Source of the DNA: Alphaproteobacteria bacterium | GTDB lineage: Bacteria > Myxococcota_A > UBA796 > GCA-2862545 | Assembly: GCA_020632925.1 (NCBI GenBank) | Contig: JACKER010000022.1 | Location: 1 to 64,000, forward strand | Direction: 5' to 3' | DNA: 64,000 bases | Shown: piece by piece, positions 7,647 through 16,534 of the stretch | Layout: every line of letters begins with the position of its first letter | How positions within the stretch are numbered: position 1 is the first letter of the stretch | The notes under the pieces: model-generated | Database searches by the model: none | Seen by the model: only the letters and a program-made list of their open reading frames with translations | What the model was told of the DNA's origin: nothing | Translations under genes and position numbers: made by a program

Positions 7647-9059
7647 TCACGGGCAGGTCAGGTGCGCTCCGGCCTCGCAGAAGGCGTAGGTGTACATCGC
7701 GGAGAGGTCTCGATGCATGCACTCGTCCATGGCCATGGCCTGGTGGGGGGTGCACCAGGACTCGTGGTAGTCCGTCTTGTCCGTGTTCATCATCCGGGCC
7801 CCGCCGTAGGGGGGAGGCACGACGTCCACGTCCACAGGCTCCTCGTCGATGCCGATCAGCGAGAGCACCGCCGGGAACAGGTCGGGCAGGTACGGGCTGT
7901 TCGCGCCCGGCTCCTCCTGGTGGTACATCGCCCACTGCTGACACTCGGGCGTCGCGCGCGGCTGCGACTGCCAGTCGGCGGCGATGGCCGTGCCATCGAG
8001 GATGTCCAGCGGCCCCGAGACGTGGATCTGCGACCGCGCCTGGTGGAGCATCCCGAGGTAGGCGCCCTCGCCCGCCCCGACCGACCAGCCATAGACCACG
8101 ACCCGGTCCCAGTGCATGCCGCTGTTCGTGTCCCAGTAGGCGTCCCATCCCTCGCCCGGGTAGGTCTGCACCAGGTACGCCATCAGCGTGTCGAGGCGGC
8201 CCATCAGGCTGTCCGAGGGCCAGATGTCGACGTAGGCAGAGGTGTCCTCACCCACGAGCATCTCGGTGCGGACCTCGTCGAAACACGCGGAGGTGCGGCA
8301 GTTCTCCACCAGGGCCTCGTTCTGCCAGCCCAGCGAGATCGTCCGGTACCCCTGGTAGGCGGCCCAGCTCATCACCGTGTTGTTGTGGCTGCCAGGGCCG
8401 GGAGGGAGGAAGAGGAGCAGCTCCGGACGCAGCGGCGAGCCGTCGTCGCGGTAGATGATGCGGTGGAGGCGGTTGCCCTCGGTGTGCGTGTCCGGGAACA
8501 GGACCGGGAACTCGCTGCACATCGACACCGTGGGGTCGAGCACACACGGGTTGAGGGTGCGCGTCTCGTAGGTCGCCGTCCACCAGACGGTCGTGTCGGC
8601 GCAGTATCCGCAGGTGAACGGATCGACCGAGGGATCGTCCTGGTCCACGTCCCCGTCGCAGTCGTCGTCGTGGCCGTCGCAGACCTCGGCCGCCTCCGGG
8701 TGGACGCTCGGGCTCCCGTCGTCGCAGTCTCCGTCGCAGCCGCGCCACCCGTCCCCGTCGATGTCCGCTTCCCCGTCGGGGACCACGCCGTCGCAGTCCC
8801 CGTCCACCCCGTCGCAGGCCTCGACCGCCCCCGGGTGGACGCCCGCGTCGGCGTCGTCGCAGTCGTCGCCCGTCGCCACCGCACCCGTGGGGAGCACACA
8901 GGCCTCCACGCGAGCGTCCTCGGCGCCGAAGCCGTCACCATCGGCATCGAGGAAGCCGATCCGGAGCGCACAGCCCGTGTCCTCCGTCGTGGTGGGGGTG
9001 TCGGGACCGTCGCCACCCTCGCACGCGAGCAGGGTCAGCAGGGCAACCATGCCCTTCAT
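7647..9059 (-). CDS. MopE-type lipoprotein with C-terminal alpha/beta-hydrolase-like domain
   Basis: A 470-aa lipoprotein: signal MKGMVALLTLLAC, a Thr-rich spacer, then three MopE-like Asp/Cys repeats (residues about 35-150) of the form CDDADAGVHPGAVEACDGVDGDCDG, a metal-binding-type module of myxobacterial secreted proteins. After residue 160 comes a larger domain with LLLFLPPGPGSHNN and VVVYGWSVGAGEG; the latter has a G-x-S-x-G nucleophile elbow (GWSVG), so an alpha/beta-hydrolase is likely. Later Asp/His residues could complete a triad. The ATG at 9059 shares CATG with the divergent nuclease gene. Confidence 0.8.
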   Translation of the reverse strand: MKGMVALLTLLACEGGDGPDTPTTTEDTGCALRIGFLDADGDGFGAEDARVEACVLPTGAVATGDDCDDADAGVHPGAVEACDGVDGDCDGVVPDGEADIDGDGWRGCDGDCDDGSPSVHPEAAEVCDGHDDDCDGDVDQDDPSVDPFTCGYCADTTVWWTATYETRTLNPCVLDPTVSMCSEFPVLFPDTHTEGNRLHRIIYRDDGSPLRPELLLFLPPGPGSHNNTVMSWAAYQGYRTISLGWQNEALVENCRTSACFDEVRTEMLVGEDTSAYVDIWPSDSLMGRLDTLMAYLVQTYPGEGWDAYWDTNSGMHWDRVVVYGWSVGAGEGAYLGMLHQARSQIHVSGPLDILDGTAIAADWQSQPRATPECQQWAMYHQEEPGANSPYLPDLFPAVLSLIGIDEEPVDVDVVPPPYGGARMMNTDKTDYHESWCTPHQAMAMDECMHRDLSAMYTYAFCEAGAHLTCP

Positions 9060-9891
9060 GTTATCGCACTCCAGGGCCTCTCCGCCGGTGGTCGTCGCAA
9101 CCTGGAACGTCCGGTTCTTCTCCCAGTCGAACGGTGGGCTCCGTTCCGATCCGGCGCTCATCCGACGGGCGGCCTGGGCGCTCGCCGCGCTGCCCGAGCC
9201 GCCGTCGGTGCTGGCGCTGCAGGAGGTCGAGGGGCCATCGCTCAGAACGGGTGGTGAGGGCGTGATCGACCGCTTCGTGAGCGCGCTGGACGCCGCCATG
9301 GCGGCCCACGACCGCCCCGGCCGGTTCACCGCGTCCTGGGTGGAGGCGCACCGCCTGGGACCCTGGCTGCGCACGGGGCTGGCCGTGCTCTGTGCCGAGC
9401 CGCTCGCGTTGACGGGACCACCCGCGGTGATCGAGCTCCGAGGCGGGCGAGGGCCGATCCAGCGCCGGCTCGCACTCGATGCGTCGATCGAAGGGGACCA
9501 GGGCCGGCTGCGGGTCGTCGCCGCGCACGTGGGTCTGCCGGCGCTCCGTCACGGACCGCGCTTCGACCGCCGCATGGGCGAGACCGCCAACCAGCTCGCG
9601 CAGATCGACCGCCTGCTGGATCACCTGCGAGGCGAGGACCCCGTCCTGGTGCTGGGCGACTTCAACGCCACGCCGGGGAGCGAGGTCGTACGGCGCCTGA
9701 TCGCCTCGGGCCTGACGCGCGCCTCGCTCCCGCGCCCCACCGCGCGCTTCCTCGACCTCGACCTGCACCTCGACCACCTGTTCACGCGCGGCATCACCGT
9801 GGTGGACGTGACCGTCCCCTCCACCCGGCGAGGGCCGTTCGCGGGGCTCTCGGACCACGTCCCGATCCTCGCGCGCGTCGGGTCGGGGTAG
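9058..9891 (+). CDS. Endonuclease/exonuclease/phosphatase (EEP) family protein
   Basis: A 277-aa protein of the DNase I-like EEP superfamily. The family signatures occur in order: TWNVRFF (metal Asn), LALQEVEG (metal Glu), the central LRVVAAHVGL strand with catalytic His, VLGDFNATPGS (Asp/Asn), and the terminal HLDHLF...SDHVPILARV His-containing motif. It could be a nuclease or phosphoesterase; no signal peptide is apparent. Start choice is uncertain: ATG 9058 exactly overlaps the divergent gene's start codon (CATG), and ATG 9049 is an alternative. Neither has a clear Shine-Dalgarno. Confidence 0.85.
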   Translation: MLSHSRASPPVVVATWNVRFFSQSNGGLRSDPALIRRAAWALAALPEPPSVLALQEVEGPSLRTGGEGVIDRFVSALDAAMAAHDRPGRFTASWVEAHRLGPWLRTGLAVLCAEPLALTGPPAVIELRGGRGPIQRRLALDASIEGDQGRLRVVAAHVGLPALRHGPRFDRRMGETANQLAQIDRLLDHLRGEDPVLVLGDFNATPGSEVVRRLIASGLTRASLPRPTARFLDLDLHLDHLFTRGITVVDVTVPSTRRGPFAGLSDHVPILARVGSG

Positions 9892-9900
9892 GGTCCGGCC

Positions 9901-11811
9901 GTGAGGCCCTGCGCAACCCCACCGGAGCCCGACCACCTCCTCGCCGTGCTGGGGCGGAGCGCGCTGCTCGGGCGCCTGCCCGCCGAGGAGCGGCCGCGTG
10001 TCGTCGAGCGGCTCACCTTCCACTTCGTACCCGGCGGCGAGGCCCTGGTGCGCCCGGGAGATCCATCGGACGCGCTGTGGATCGTGATCCACGGACGCCT
10101 CCGCACCTGGTGGGACATCGACGGCTCGGGCCAGATCGAGCCCCACGAAGCGGTGGACGAGCTCGGCGAGGGCGGGCTCGTGGGCGACGTGGGGTTGTTG
10201 TCCGGCGAGCCCCACGAGGCGCTGGTGATCGCCGTGAGGGACACCGAGGTGGCCCGCCTGGCGGCAGCCGACGTGTGGGCGCTGGTCCGCGAGCACCCGG
10301 AGCTGGCGGAGGTGCTGGGACGCGGCGCCGTACAGCTCCTCCGCGCGGCGTTCCGTCCGCCGCTGCGCCCGGACCTCGTCAACGTCGCGGTGGTCCCCAT
10401 CGACCAGGGCGCTCCCCTGCGGACCTTCGCCAGCGCCCTGGCGGACGCGCTCGGCGCGGGCTCCTCCCTCCGGTACGTCCACGCCGAGCTGTTCGACGCG
10501 GAGATCGGTGCGGGCGCGAGCGAGGACGACGTCGACGCCTGGGACCAGACCGACCGCCGGATCGTGCGGTGGGTCACCGAGCAGGAGCGCCGCTTCCGCT
10601 TCATCGTCTACGAGGCCGATCGCACCTGGACCGCGTGGACGCGGCGCTGCGTCCGGATGGCCGACAAGGTGCTGTTGGTGGCCCGCGCGGACACGGTGGC
10701 CGAGGTCACCGACACCGAGCGTCACCTGCAGGCGGTGGCGGCTACGGGGCAGGAGCTCGTCCTGCTGCACCCCGACGACGCCGAGCGTCCGCGGCGGACC
10801 AGCGTGTGGCTCGATCGGCGACCCCACCTCCGCCGGGTCCACCACGTGCGGCTCGCCGACCCAACGACGGTCGCGCGCCTGGCCCGGTTCCTCACGAACC
10901 GCTCGGTCGGCCTGGTGCTCGGCGGGGGCGGCGCTCGCGGCACGGCGCAGATGGGCGCCATCCAGGCGCTGCGCGACGTGGGGGTGCCGATCGATCTCGT
11001 GGGCGGGACCTCGGCGGGCGGTGGGGTGGCGGCGATGGCCGCGCTCGGCTGGGATCTGGAGACGATGCGCGCGCGCAACCACCGGGCGTTCGTGGTCATG
11101 GCGCCCTTCCAGCAATACACCCTCCCCTTCTACTCGCTCATCCAGAAGCACCGGGTGGAGCAGGTCTCTCGCTGGCTGTACGGCGACGCCCGCATCGAGG
11201 ACCTCTGGCTGCCGATGTTCTGCGTCGCCTGCGATCTGGTGCGCGGCGAGAAGGTGGTGCTGCGGGACGGCGAGCTGTGGCGCGCCATCCTCGCGACGAC
11301 GGCGCTGCCCGGCGTGGTCCCGCCGGTGTGGGTGGACGGCCGGCTGCTCGTCGACGGCGGGGTCATGGACAACAACCCCGTGCGCACGATGCGCGAGATG
11401 CACCCCGGTCCGACGTTGCTCGTCGACGTGGGGCAGGCGCGCGCCGAGCTCGTGAGCCCGCCCGATCTGCGCGACCTGCCGTCGCCGTTGACGGCGCTGT
11501 GGCACCGCTTCAAGCCGTTCGGCCCCCGGGTGAAGGTGCCCACGATCCCCGAGATCGTGGCGCGGACGATGACGGTGGCGCGACCCAACGACGACCCGAG
11601 CCGCCTGTGCGACCTGTACGTGCGGCCGGCGGTCGATCCGTACGGCCTGACGGACTTCAAGAAGGCCGATCAGCTCGTCGCCATCGGGTACAACGCCACG
11701 ATGGACGCGCTGGCGGCGAAGGCGGACGACAACGCGCTGCTGGACGCCCTCTCCCTCTCGCGCCACGCCCTGAAGGATCTCCCGCGGCTGCCCATTCCGA
11801 AGGCGGTGTAA
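9901..11811 (+). CDS. Cyclic-nucleotide-binding patatin-like phospholipase (NTE type)
   Basis: A 636-aa protein. Residues about 15-145 form a cNMP-binding beta-barrel (FVPGGEALVRPGDPSDALWIVIHGRL... GEGGLVGDVGLLSGEP). A linker resembling the region before the esterase of NTE proteins follows. From about 335 comes the patatin domain: GLVLGGGGARG oxyanion loop, Ser371 in GGTSAGG, and Asp485 in LVDGGVMDNNPV complete the Ser-Asp dyad. It hydrolyses lysophospholipids or related esters at the membrane. The start is GTG at 9901, 9 nt after the nuclease gene. Confidence 0.93.
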   Translation: MRPCATPPEPDHLLAVLGRSALLGRLPAEERPRVVERLTFHFVPGGEALVRPGDPSDALWIVIHGRLRTWWDIDGSGQIEPHEAVDELGEGGLVGDVGLLSGEPHEALVIAVRDTEVARLAAADVWALVREHPELAEVLGRGAVQLLRAAFRPPLRPDLVNVAVVPIDQGAPLRTFASALADALGAGSSLRYVHAELFDAEIGAGASEDDVDAWDQTDRRIVRWVTEQERRFRFIVYEADRTWTAWTRRCVRMADKVLLVARADTVAEVTDTERHLQAVAATGQELVLLHPDDAERPRRTSVWLDRRPHLRRVHHVRLADPTTVARLARFLTNRSVGLVLGGGGARGTAQMGAIQALRDVGVPIDLVGGTSAGGGVAAMAALGWDLETMRARNHRAFVVMAPFQQYTLPFYSLIQKHRVEQVSRWLYGDARIEDLWLPMFCVACDLVRGEKVVLRDGELWRAILATTALPGVVPPVWVDGRLLVDGGVMDNNPVRTMREMHPGPTLLVDVGQARAELVSPPDLRDLPSPLTALWHRFKPFGPRVKVPTIPEIVARTMTVARPNDDPSRLCDLYVRPAVDPYGLTDFKKADQLVAIGYNATMDALAAKADDNALLDALSLSRHALKDLPRLPIPKAV

Positions 11812-11859
11812 GCACCCGGGCGCGAGGCACGTTGGGTGGGTGTACGGAGGACAGCCCAC

Positions 11860-12441
11860 ATGCACCGCGACCAGCTCCGCATCGCCGACCCCTGCCACGA
11901 GGACTGGGGGGCCATGACGGGCGATGCTCGCCGTCGCCACTGCGCGAGCTGCAACAAGCACGTGCACGACCTGTCCGCGATGACCGAGCGCCGCGCCAGC
12001 GAGCTCGTGGCGTCCTCCGCCGACCTGTGCGTCCGCTACGCGGTCAGGTCCGACGGGAGCGTGGTCCACGCCCCCTCGGGTCGGCTGCCCCGCCTGCTCG
12101 CCGTGGCGGGCGCACTCCTCTCCGCCGCACCCGCCCTCGCATCGTCGGCCCCCGCCCACGTCGATCCCGATCCCGAGGGGCCGTCCCTGATGACGCGCGC
12201 GATCGCCCGCCTGCGTCAGGCCATCGGTGCCGAGGAGCTGGTGGCCCAGGGTCAGGTCGAGGTGGTGATGGGCGACGTGGCCGAGCCCCCGCCCCCGCCC
12301 GAGCCCCCTCCTCCGCCCGAGCCGATGATCATGGGGAAGATCGCTCCCCCGCCCACCATCGTGCTGCCGCCGACCACCTTGCCTCCGCTCCCGGGCAGCG
12401 AGGTCATCCCCGAGGTCGAGGAGGCCCTGCGGACCCGCTGA
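11860..12441 (+). CDS. Cys-rich N-terminal, single-span, proline-rich membrane protein
   Basis: 193 aa. The N-terminus has DPCHEDWGAMTGDARRRHCASCNKHVHDLSAMT, here read as Cys/His ligands (C12, C28, C31, plus His) for a small metal site; this block is shared by a family seen in Bacteroidetes and myxobacteria. One helix follows (LLAVAGALLSAAPALA), then a proline-rich stretch of PPPPPEP repeats, as in TonB-like proteins. The C-terminus lacks a TonB fold, so a redox- or metal-sensing anchor is as likely. GGAGG lies 10 nt before the ATG. Confidence 0.75.
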   Translation: MHRDQLRIADPCHEDWGAMTGDARRRHCASCNKHVHDLSAMTERRASELVASSADLCVRYAVRSDGSVVHAPSGRLPRLLAVAGALLSAAPALASSAPAHVDPDPEGPSLMTRAIARLRQAIGAEELVAQGQVEVVMGDVAEPPPPPEPPPPPEPMIMGKIAPPPTIVLPPTTLPPLPGSEVIPEVEEALRTR

Positions 12442-12443
12442 GC

Positions 12444-12878
12444 TCAGCGCCGCTCGGGCCGCCCGTACAGCAAGCCGAGGGCCACGAGGCAGGTCGAAAC
12501 GAGCAGCGCCTCGGTCCAGCCGACCCAGTGGAGGATGCCGGCCATCTCGTGCCCGCGGTCGACGAGGCTGTGCGTGCAGCCATTGGTCGCGTGCTGCAGG
12601 TAGCAGGCGTAGCTGGCCTCGCGCACCTGTTCGCGCAGCCACAGACCCGTGCCGAGCGGCACCACCGCACCGAGCAGCGTGGCCACGGCGAAGCGTCGCG
12701 CGACCCACAGCGGGAGGTCCAGTCGGCCGAGGACGTGGCGCAGGCCCGTGCCCACGTTCACCAGCCCCAGGGAGCAGACGATCACCGTCTGCACCAGGAA
12801 CACCGTGTGCCACTGGTTCGCGTCGCACAGGGTCAGGCCATCGCGGAGCTCGCACAGCAGCTCGGTGTCAGGCAGCAT
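12444..12878 (-). CDS. Small membrane protein with periplasmic cysteines
   Basis: A 144-aa protein with about four hydrophobic segments: TVFLVQTVIVCSLGLVNVG, RRFAVATLLGAVVPLGTGL, HEMAGILHWVGWTEAL and LLVSTCLVALGLL. Between helices 2 and 3 lies a Cys-bearing loop (YACYLQHATNGCTHS). It is convergent with, and 2 nt from, the upstream plus-strand gene, and its start has GGAGGAGGTGC. It may be co-transcribed from the C69 operon. Function is not recognised. Confidence 0.7.
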   Translation of the reverse strand: MLPDTELLCELRDGLTLCDANQWHTVFLVQTVIVCSLGLVNVGTGLRHVLGRLDLPLWVARRFAVATLLGAVVPLGTGLWLREQVREASYACYLQHATNGCTHSLVDRGHEMAGILHWVGWTEALLVSTCLVALGLLYGRPERR

Positions 12879-12898
12879 GCACCCTCCTCCCGCAGCCT

Positions 12899-12936
12899 AC
12901 GACAGGCGGACCACACCCGTCGTCACGACCTGTCGT
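12899..12936. other. Inverted repeat between two minus-strand genes
   Basis: ACGACAGG and CCTGTCGT are 8-bp perfect arms separated by 22 nt, covering the last codons of the 493-aa gene and the gap before the membrane-protein gene. No T-run follows. It could be an attenuator or mRNA-stabilising hairpin. Confidence 0.3.
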
Positions 12937-14404
12937 CCGTGCGCACCGTCAGGCGGGCGACCCGGGAACCGTAGGCGTCGCCGTCCATGTCCCGCCCGTG
13001 GAAGCCGGCACCCCAGGACGTGGTCTCGACGCGCAGCGGCGCCCGACACTGCCCGGCGAGGTCCCAGGCGGCGAAGGAGCGCTGCTCGTAGGGGCGCTCC
13101 AGCCACGGCTGGAACGGGAAGGGCCACACGTCGGCGGCCACCGCGGCGTCGAGCTCGCGGTCCAGCGTGCCGGGATCGAGCACGTCGAGGAGCTCCTCGC
13201 CGACGACCGTGCTCCCCTCGCCCGCGTCGTCCCGAACGAGCGCGGTGCGCACCTCGCCCGACTCCCCCACGAGGTACCTCCAGCGGGCGAAGCCGACCGC
13301 CGCCCACGTCGGGGGGACCGACGACGGGAGGGGTGGCAGCCGCACAGCCACCAGCGGCGTCGTCGAAGGCCCCGGGATCGGCCACGGGATCATCCGGTCG
13401 GGGCGCAGCGTGAGGGTCATGCGCTCCGACGTGAGGATCAGCGAGCGCGCCCCGTCCTCGTCCACGACCTCGAGCTCCGACGAGGGCTCGTCCTCGACGA
13501 CCGGACGCGGTGGGGGCCGCGAGGGCGTGGGGCGCGGACGCACCCGGCGCTCCTCCTCCTTCCAACGCACCAACGCCTGCTCGAGGTCGGGCCCCACGGC
13601 AAGGCAGGTGCGGTCCGCTTCGTGCTCGTAGGCGTCGAGCACGGCGACACCACCCCCGCCGGGGACCCGGTCCTCGAACGCGAGCTGGCGTAGCGACTGC
13701 ATCGCCCGGTACCAACAGCCCTCCACCCCGCCCGGGGCGTCGACGTTCATCCGCACCCGAACCGAATCGCGGTCCGGGCCAGAGGCGAGGATCCGCGTCG
13801 CCAGCTCGTCGATGGTGGGTGGGTCCGCGGGGAGATCCACCAGCCACGCCGGCGGGTCGGCCTGGGCCGGGCGGGCGGTCGGATCGACGCTCGGTGGCTG
13901 GACGGCGGCCCATCGTCGCCAGGTCCATGGATCACCGAATCGGCACAAGACCCGCTCCCTCTCCACCAGACCCGCGTCGTCGTAGCGGAGCTCGAGCACC
14001 GCCCGACCCGACCACAGGCCGAGCGTCGCGCGCCCGAGTCCGGGGGGAACGATCTCGGGGAGCGGATCCTGTTCGCGGGCGCCGTCCGCTCGCGGCGGAT
14101 CGAGCGGCACCCCATGGTCCTCCGTCTCCACGAGCTCCCAGCCGTGGTGCAGCACCGCGACCGGCCGACGACACCACCACTCGGACGGATCGGCGCGGAG
14201 GACGGCGATGCGCGTGCCATCGGTGTACGGATCGCCTCGCCCCTCCGTCCCCAGAGCGTCCAGGAGCGCACCCACCAATCGCTCGGCGTGCGCCACTGTC
14301 GGAAGAATGCGCTGCAACCTACGTATGCACTCGTACCAACTCGTCGTTCCGAAACGGGCGAGGCTGTGCCTGCCGTCCCAGATCGACGTGTCCCCCGTCG
14401 ACAT
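12923..14404 (-). CDS. Uncharacterised 493-aa protein
   Basis: No family was recognised. The protein is Trp- and Arg-rich; residues about 1-250 include an aspartate-rich beta-type region (GRAVLELRYDDAGLVERERVLCRFG), the centre is a proline/arginine linker, and the C-terminal 200 residues are beta-rich with TLTLRPDRMIPWPIPG and FRxWDLAGQC-like segments. No signal peptide or membrane helix is seen, so it is probably cytosolic. It starts 17 nt after the C69 peptidase gene on the same strand and is probably co-transcribed. A G-rich run precedes the ATG. Confidence 0.75.
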   Translation of the reverse strand: MSTGDTSIWDGRHSLARFGTTSWYECIRRLQRILPTVAHAERLVGALLDALGTEGRGDPYTDGTRIAVLRADPSEWWCRRPVAVLHHGWELVETEDHGVPLDPPRADGAREQDPLPEIVPPGLGRATLGLWSGRAVLELRYDDAGLVERERVLCRFGDPWTWRRWAAVQPPSVDPTARPAQADPPAWLVDLPADPPTIDELATRILASGPDRDSVRVRMNVDAPGGVEGCWYRAMQSLRQLAFEDRVPGGGGVAVLDAYEHEADRTCLAVGPDLEQALVRWKEEERRVRPRPTPSRPPPRPVVEDEPSSELEVVDEDGARSLILTSERMTLTLRPDRMIPWPIPGPSTTPLVAVRLPPLPSSVPPTWAAVGFARWRYLVGESGEVRTALVRDDAGEGSTVVGEELLDVLDPGTLDRELDAAVAADVWPFPFQPWLERPYEQRSFAAWDLAGQCRAPLRVETTSWGAGFHGRDMDGDAYGSRVARLTVRTDDRS

Positions 14405-14421
14405 GTTGCCCCCCCGGCGAG

Positions 14422-15633
14422 CTATACCACTGATCGGCGCCGCCACCACCACCGGAACAGGGGCGCTCCCCCCGTCGGAGCCGCCTCCGCCCGCGCTCGC
14501 CACTCGGGCAGCAGCGCGTGGTGCTCGCGCCACACGACGTCCTCGCCCTCCCACGCCCGCGCCTGCAGCCGGGCCTGCTCCTCCGCGAACGAGGGCGCGC
14601 GCGTCGCCCAGCCCTGCAGGACGGTGCGGTGCAGACGCTCGTGTCGCCACCACAGACCGTCGTCGGGTCGTTCGCTCGCCAGTGGACCAGGGTCGGTGTC
14701 GAACGTGAGCGGCTTGTGGACGGACAGGCACGGTGAGCCGGTGCCCGTGGCGTAGTGGCGCGTCCGGGGACCGAGCTCGCTGATCCACGAGCCCGTGGTC
14801 TGACCGGCGGCGCGGGTGGGCAGCCAGGTGGCGTGCGCGCACGGCATCACGATGCGCAGCCCCTCCGCCGGGTGGTGGCCCTGGTGGTCGGTGAGCGCGG
14901 CGCGCATCCCGGGGGCGTCCGCGACCGTCGCGGCGGACGCGGCCGTACACGCGCGCCGGTGCTCGCCAGCGGTGGCCCAACGGAGGAACGGGTCGGAGAA
15001 GGCCCGTGCGAAGTGGAGCTCCTCCCCAGCCTTCAGCCATCCCTGGCGACGCGCGTGGTCCGCGGCCTCGGGGTGGACCCGATCGGGGACGCCGATGGAC
15101 AACACGTTGGACAGCGTCCTCGTCCCCGACACGCGCTCGACCGCCCAGTAGGGACCCGCCGTCTCGAGCACCATCGCACCGTCGGCGTCGGCCACCAGGA
15201 ACGACGAGTGGTAGCGGAACCCCTGGTCGCGGAAGCCCATCCGGCCGCCCTGCGGATGAGCAGCCAGGAGCTCGATCATCACCTCGATCGCCTCGTCGGC
15301 GGAGGCCGATCGCTCGAGGGCCAGGCGCAGCAGGTCCATCCCGGTCAGGCCTCGCTCCTCGACCGGGACGCGCGTGAACACCGCCTCGTTCCCGATGACC
15401 ACGCCCGCGTCGTTCGCCCCCATCTCCGCGCCCCACATCCAGGCGGGACGGGACAGCAGCAGGCCGCGCGTGGTGGCGGTCTGCGGCACCTCGACGTGGG
15501 TGCAGCGGACGGAGCCACCGAGGCCCGCGCGCGGGGCCACGACCTCGATCGCCTGCGCCTCGTCGGGCTCGCGATCGCTGTTCTTCCCGAACCACCCGGT
15601 CCCGTCGCGACGGGTGTAGAGCGTGTCGCACAT
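14422..15633 (-). CDS. Peptidase family C69 (secernin/dipeptidase-like)
   Basis: A 403-aa Ntn-type hydrolase. The start MCDTLYTRRDGTGWFGKNSDRE fits the family: Cys2, exposed after Met removal, is the nucleophile, followed by the KNSDR motif. Family-typical GANDAGVVIGNEAVFTR and LVADADGAMVLETAG blocks follow, and DRVHPEAADHARRQGW fits secernins. It likely cleaves dipeptides or acyl amides in the cytosol. It heads a minus-strand operon with the 493-aa protein and is divergent from the B12-binding regulator 58 nt away, so the two share a promoter region. Confidence 0.88.
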   Translation of the reverse strand: MCDTLYTRRDGTGWFGKNSDREPDEAQAIEVVAPRAGLGGSVRCTHVEVPQTATTRGLLLSRPAWMWGAEMGANDAGVVIGNEAVFTRVPVEERGLTGMDLLRLALERSASADEAIEVMIELLAAHPQGGRMGFRDQGFRYHSSFLVADADGAMVLETAGPYWAVERVSGTRTLSNVLSIGVPDRVHPEAADHARRQGWLKAGEELHFARAFSDPFLRWATAGEHRRACTAASAATVADAPGMRAALTDHQGHHPAEGLRIVMPCAHATWLPTRAAGQTTGSWISELGPRTRHYATGTGSPCLSVHKPLTFDTDPGPLASERPDDGLWWRHERLHRTVLQGWATRAPSFAEEQARLQARAWEGEDVVWREHHALLPEWRARAEAAPTGGAPLFRWWWRRRSVV

Positions 15634-15656
15634 CGCGCCATCGTACGCCAGCCACG

Positions 15657-15676
15657 TGAACAGGTTATGAACAACC
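15657..15676. promoter_or_regulatory. Candidate CarH/LitR operator: 11-bp-spaced direct repeats
   Basis: TGAACA occurs at 15657-15662 and again at 15668-15673, exactly 11 bp apart. It overlaps GGTTATGAACAACC (15663-15676), which has GGTT/AACC arms. It lies between the C69 gene and the MerR/B12 regulator. CarH proteins bind head-to-tail 11-bp repeats, so the spacing is suggestive; assignment to this regulator is inference. Confidence 0.45.
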
Positions 15677-15691
15677 ATCGAGGAGGACACC

Positions 15692-16534
15692 TTGGAGGGC
15701 CCGCGAATCGGAATCGGCGCGGTCAGTCGAGCGACCGGCATCCCGGAGCCGACGCTACGGACCTGGGAGCGTCGGTACGGCTTCCCCGAAGCGATCCGCA
15801 CGGGCGGTGGCCACCGCCTGTACGACCCTGCCGTGATCGAGGACCTGAAGCTGGCGAGCCGGGCGCTCCAGCTCGGCCATCGACCCGCCACGGTGTTGGG
15901 CGCGAGCCGGAGCTCGCTGAGAGCGCTGGTGGGCGCCGACGACGCCATCGGGGAGTGGCTCGAGCACGTCCGTCGCCTCGACGCGACGGCGCTGGACACC
16001 GCGCTGCGGGCCGAGCTCACGCGCCGGGGGCTCCAGGCCTTCCTCCTCGAGGGGGCGGTGCCCTTCCTCCGCCGGGTCGGCGAGGCCTGGGCGCGCGGCG
16101 ATCTGCGCGTGTTCCACGAGCACTTCGCGAGCGAGCGGTTGCGGGAGCTCCTGGCCGGGCTCTGGCGCCAGGGCGAGCACGACGCCGCGCGGCCGGTGGT
16201 GGTGTGCGGCGCGCTTCCCGGTGAGCACCACGTCCTCGGGCTGCACATGGCGGCGGCCCTGTTGTCCGTCGAGGGGTGCCGCGTGCTGTTCGTCGGTGGC
16301 GACACCCCACCGACCGAGCTCGCGGAGTGCGCGCGCCAGGCCGGCGCGGTCGCGGTGGTGGTTGCGGTCTCCGGAGCTGCCGACCCACGAAGGACCCGCG
16401 CCGAGCTGGCGGAGCTGGTAGCGGCGGCACCCGAGGCCGTCGCGATCCTGACCGGTGGACAGGGTGCGCCGGAGGAGCCCGGCAGGCGCGTCGATCTCGC
16501 CGACCTGCCCGGCGAGGCGGCCGCATGGGTGTAG
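15692..16534 (+). CDS. B12-binding MerR-family regulator (CarH/LitR type)
   Basis: A 280-aa light/cobalamin-responsive repressor type. Residues 7-75 are a MerR helix-turn-helix (IGAVSRATGIPEPTLRTWERRYG). A helical bundle follows with W133-x9-E143-H144, the adenosyl-capping motif of CarH, and then a Rossmann-like B12 domain with E178-x-H180-x2-G183, where His180 should be the lower cobalt ligand. The residue after the Trp is Ala134, where Thermus CarH has the His that ligates cobalt after photolysis, so photochemistry may differ. The start is TTG, supported by AGGAGG 5 nt upstream. It overlaps the oxidoreductase gene by 10 nt. Confidence 0.9.
   Translation: MEGPRIGIGAVSRATGIPEPTLRTWERRYGFPEAIRTGGGHRLYDPAVIEDLKLASRALQLGHRPATVLGASRSSLRALVGADDAIGEWLEHVRRLDATALDTALRAELTRRGLQAFLLEGAVPFLRRVGEAWARGDLRVFHEHFASERLRELLAGLWRQGEHDAARPVVVCGALPGEHHVLGLHMAAALLSVEGCRVLFVGGDTPPTELAECARQAGAVAVVVAVSGAADPRRTRAELAELVAAAPEAVAILTGGQGAPEEPGRRVDLADLPGEAAAWV

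Noticed and set aside
9061..12855. 1264-aa minus-strand frame, and similar frames at 10077-12974, 53316-56258 and 60588-63893
   Set aside because: They are antisense or alternate-frame shadows of well-supported genes: Arg/Pro/Ala-rich, no family motifs, no Shine-Dalgarno.
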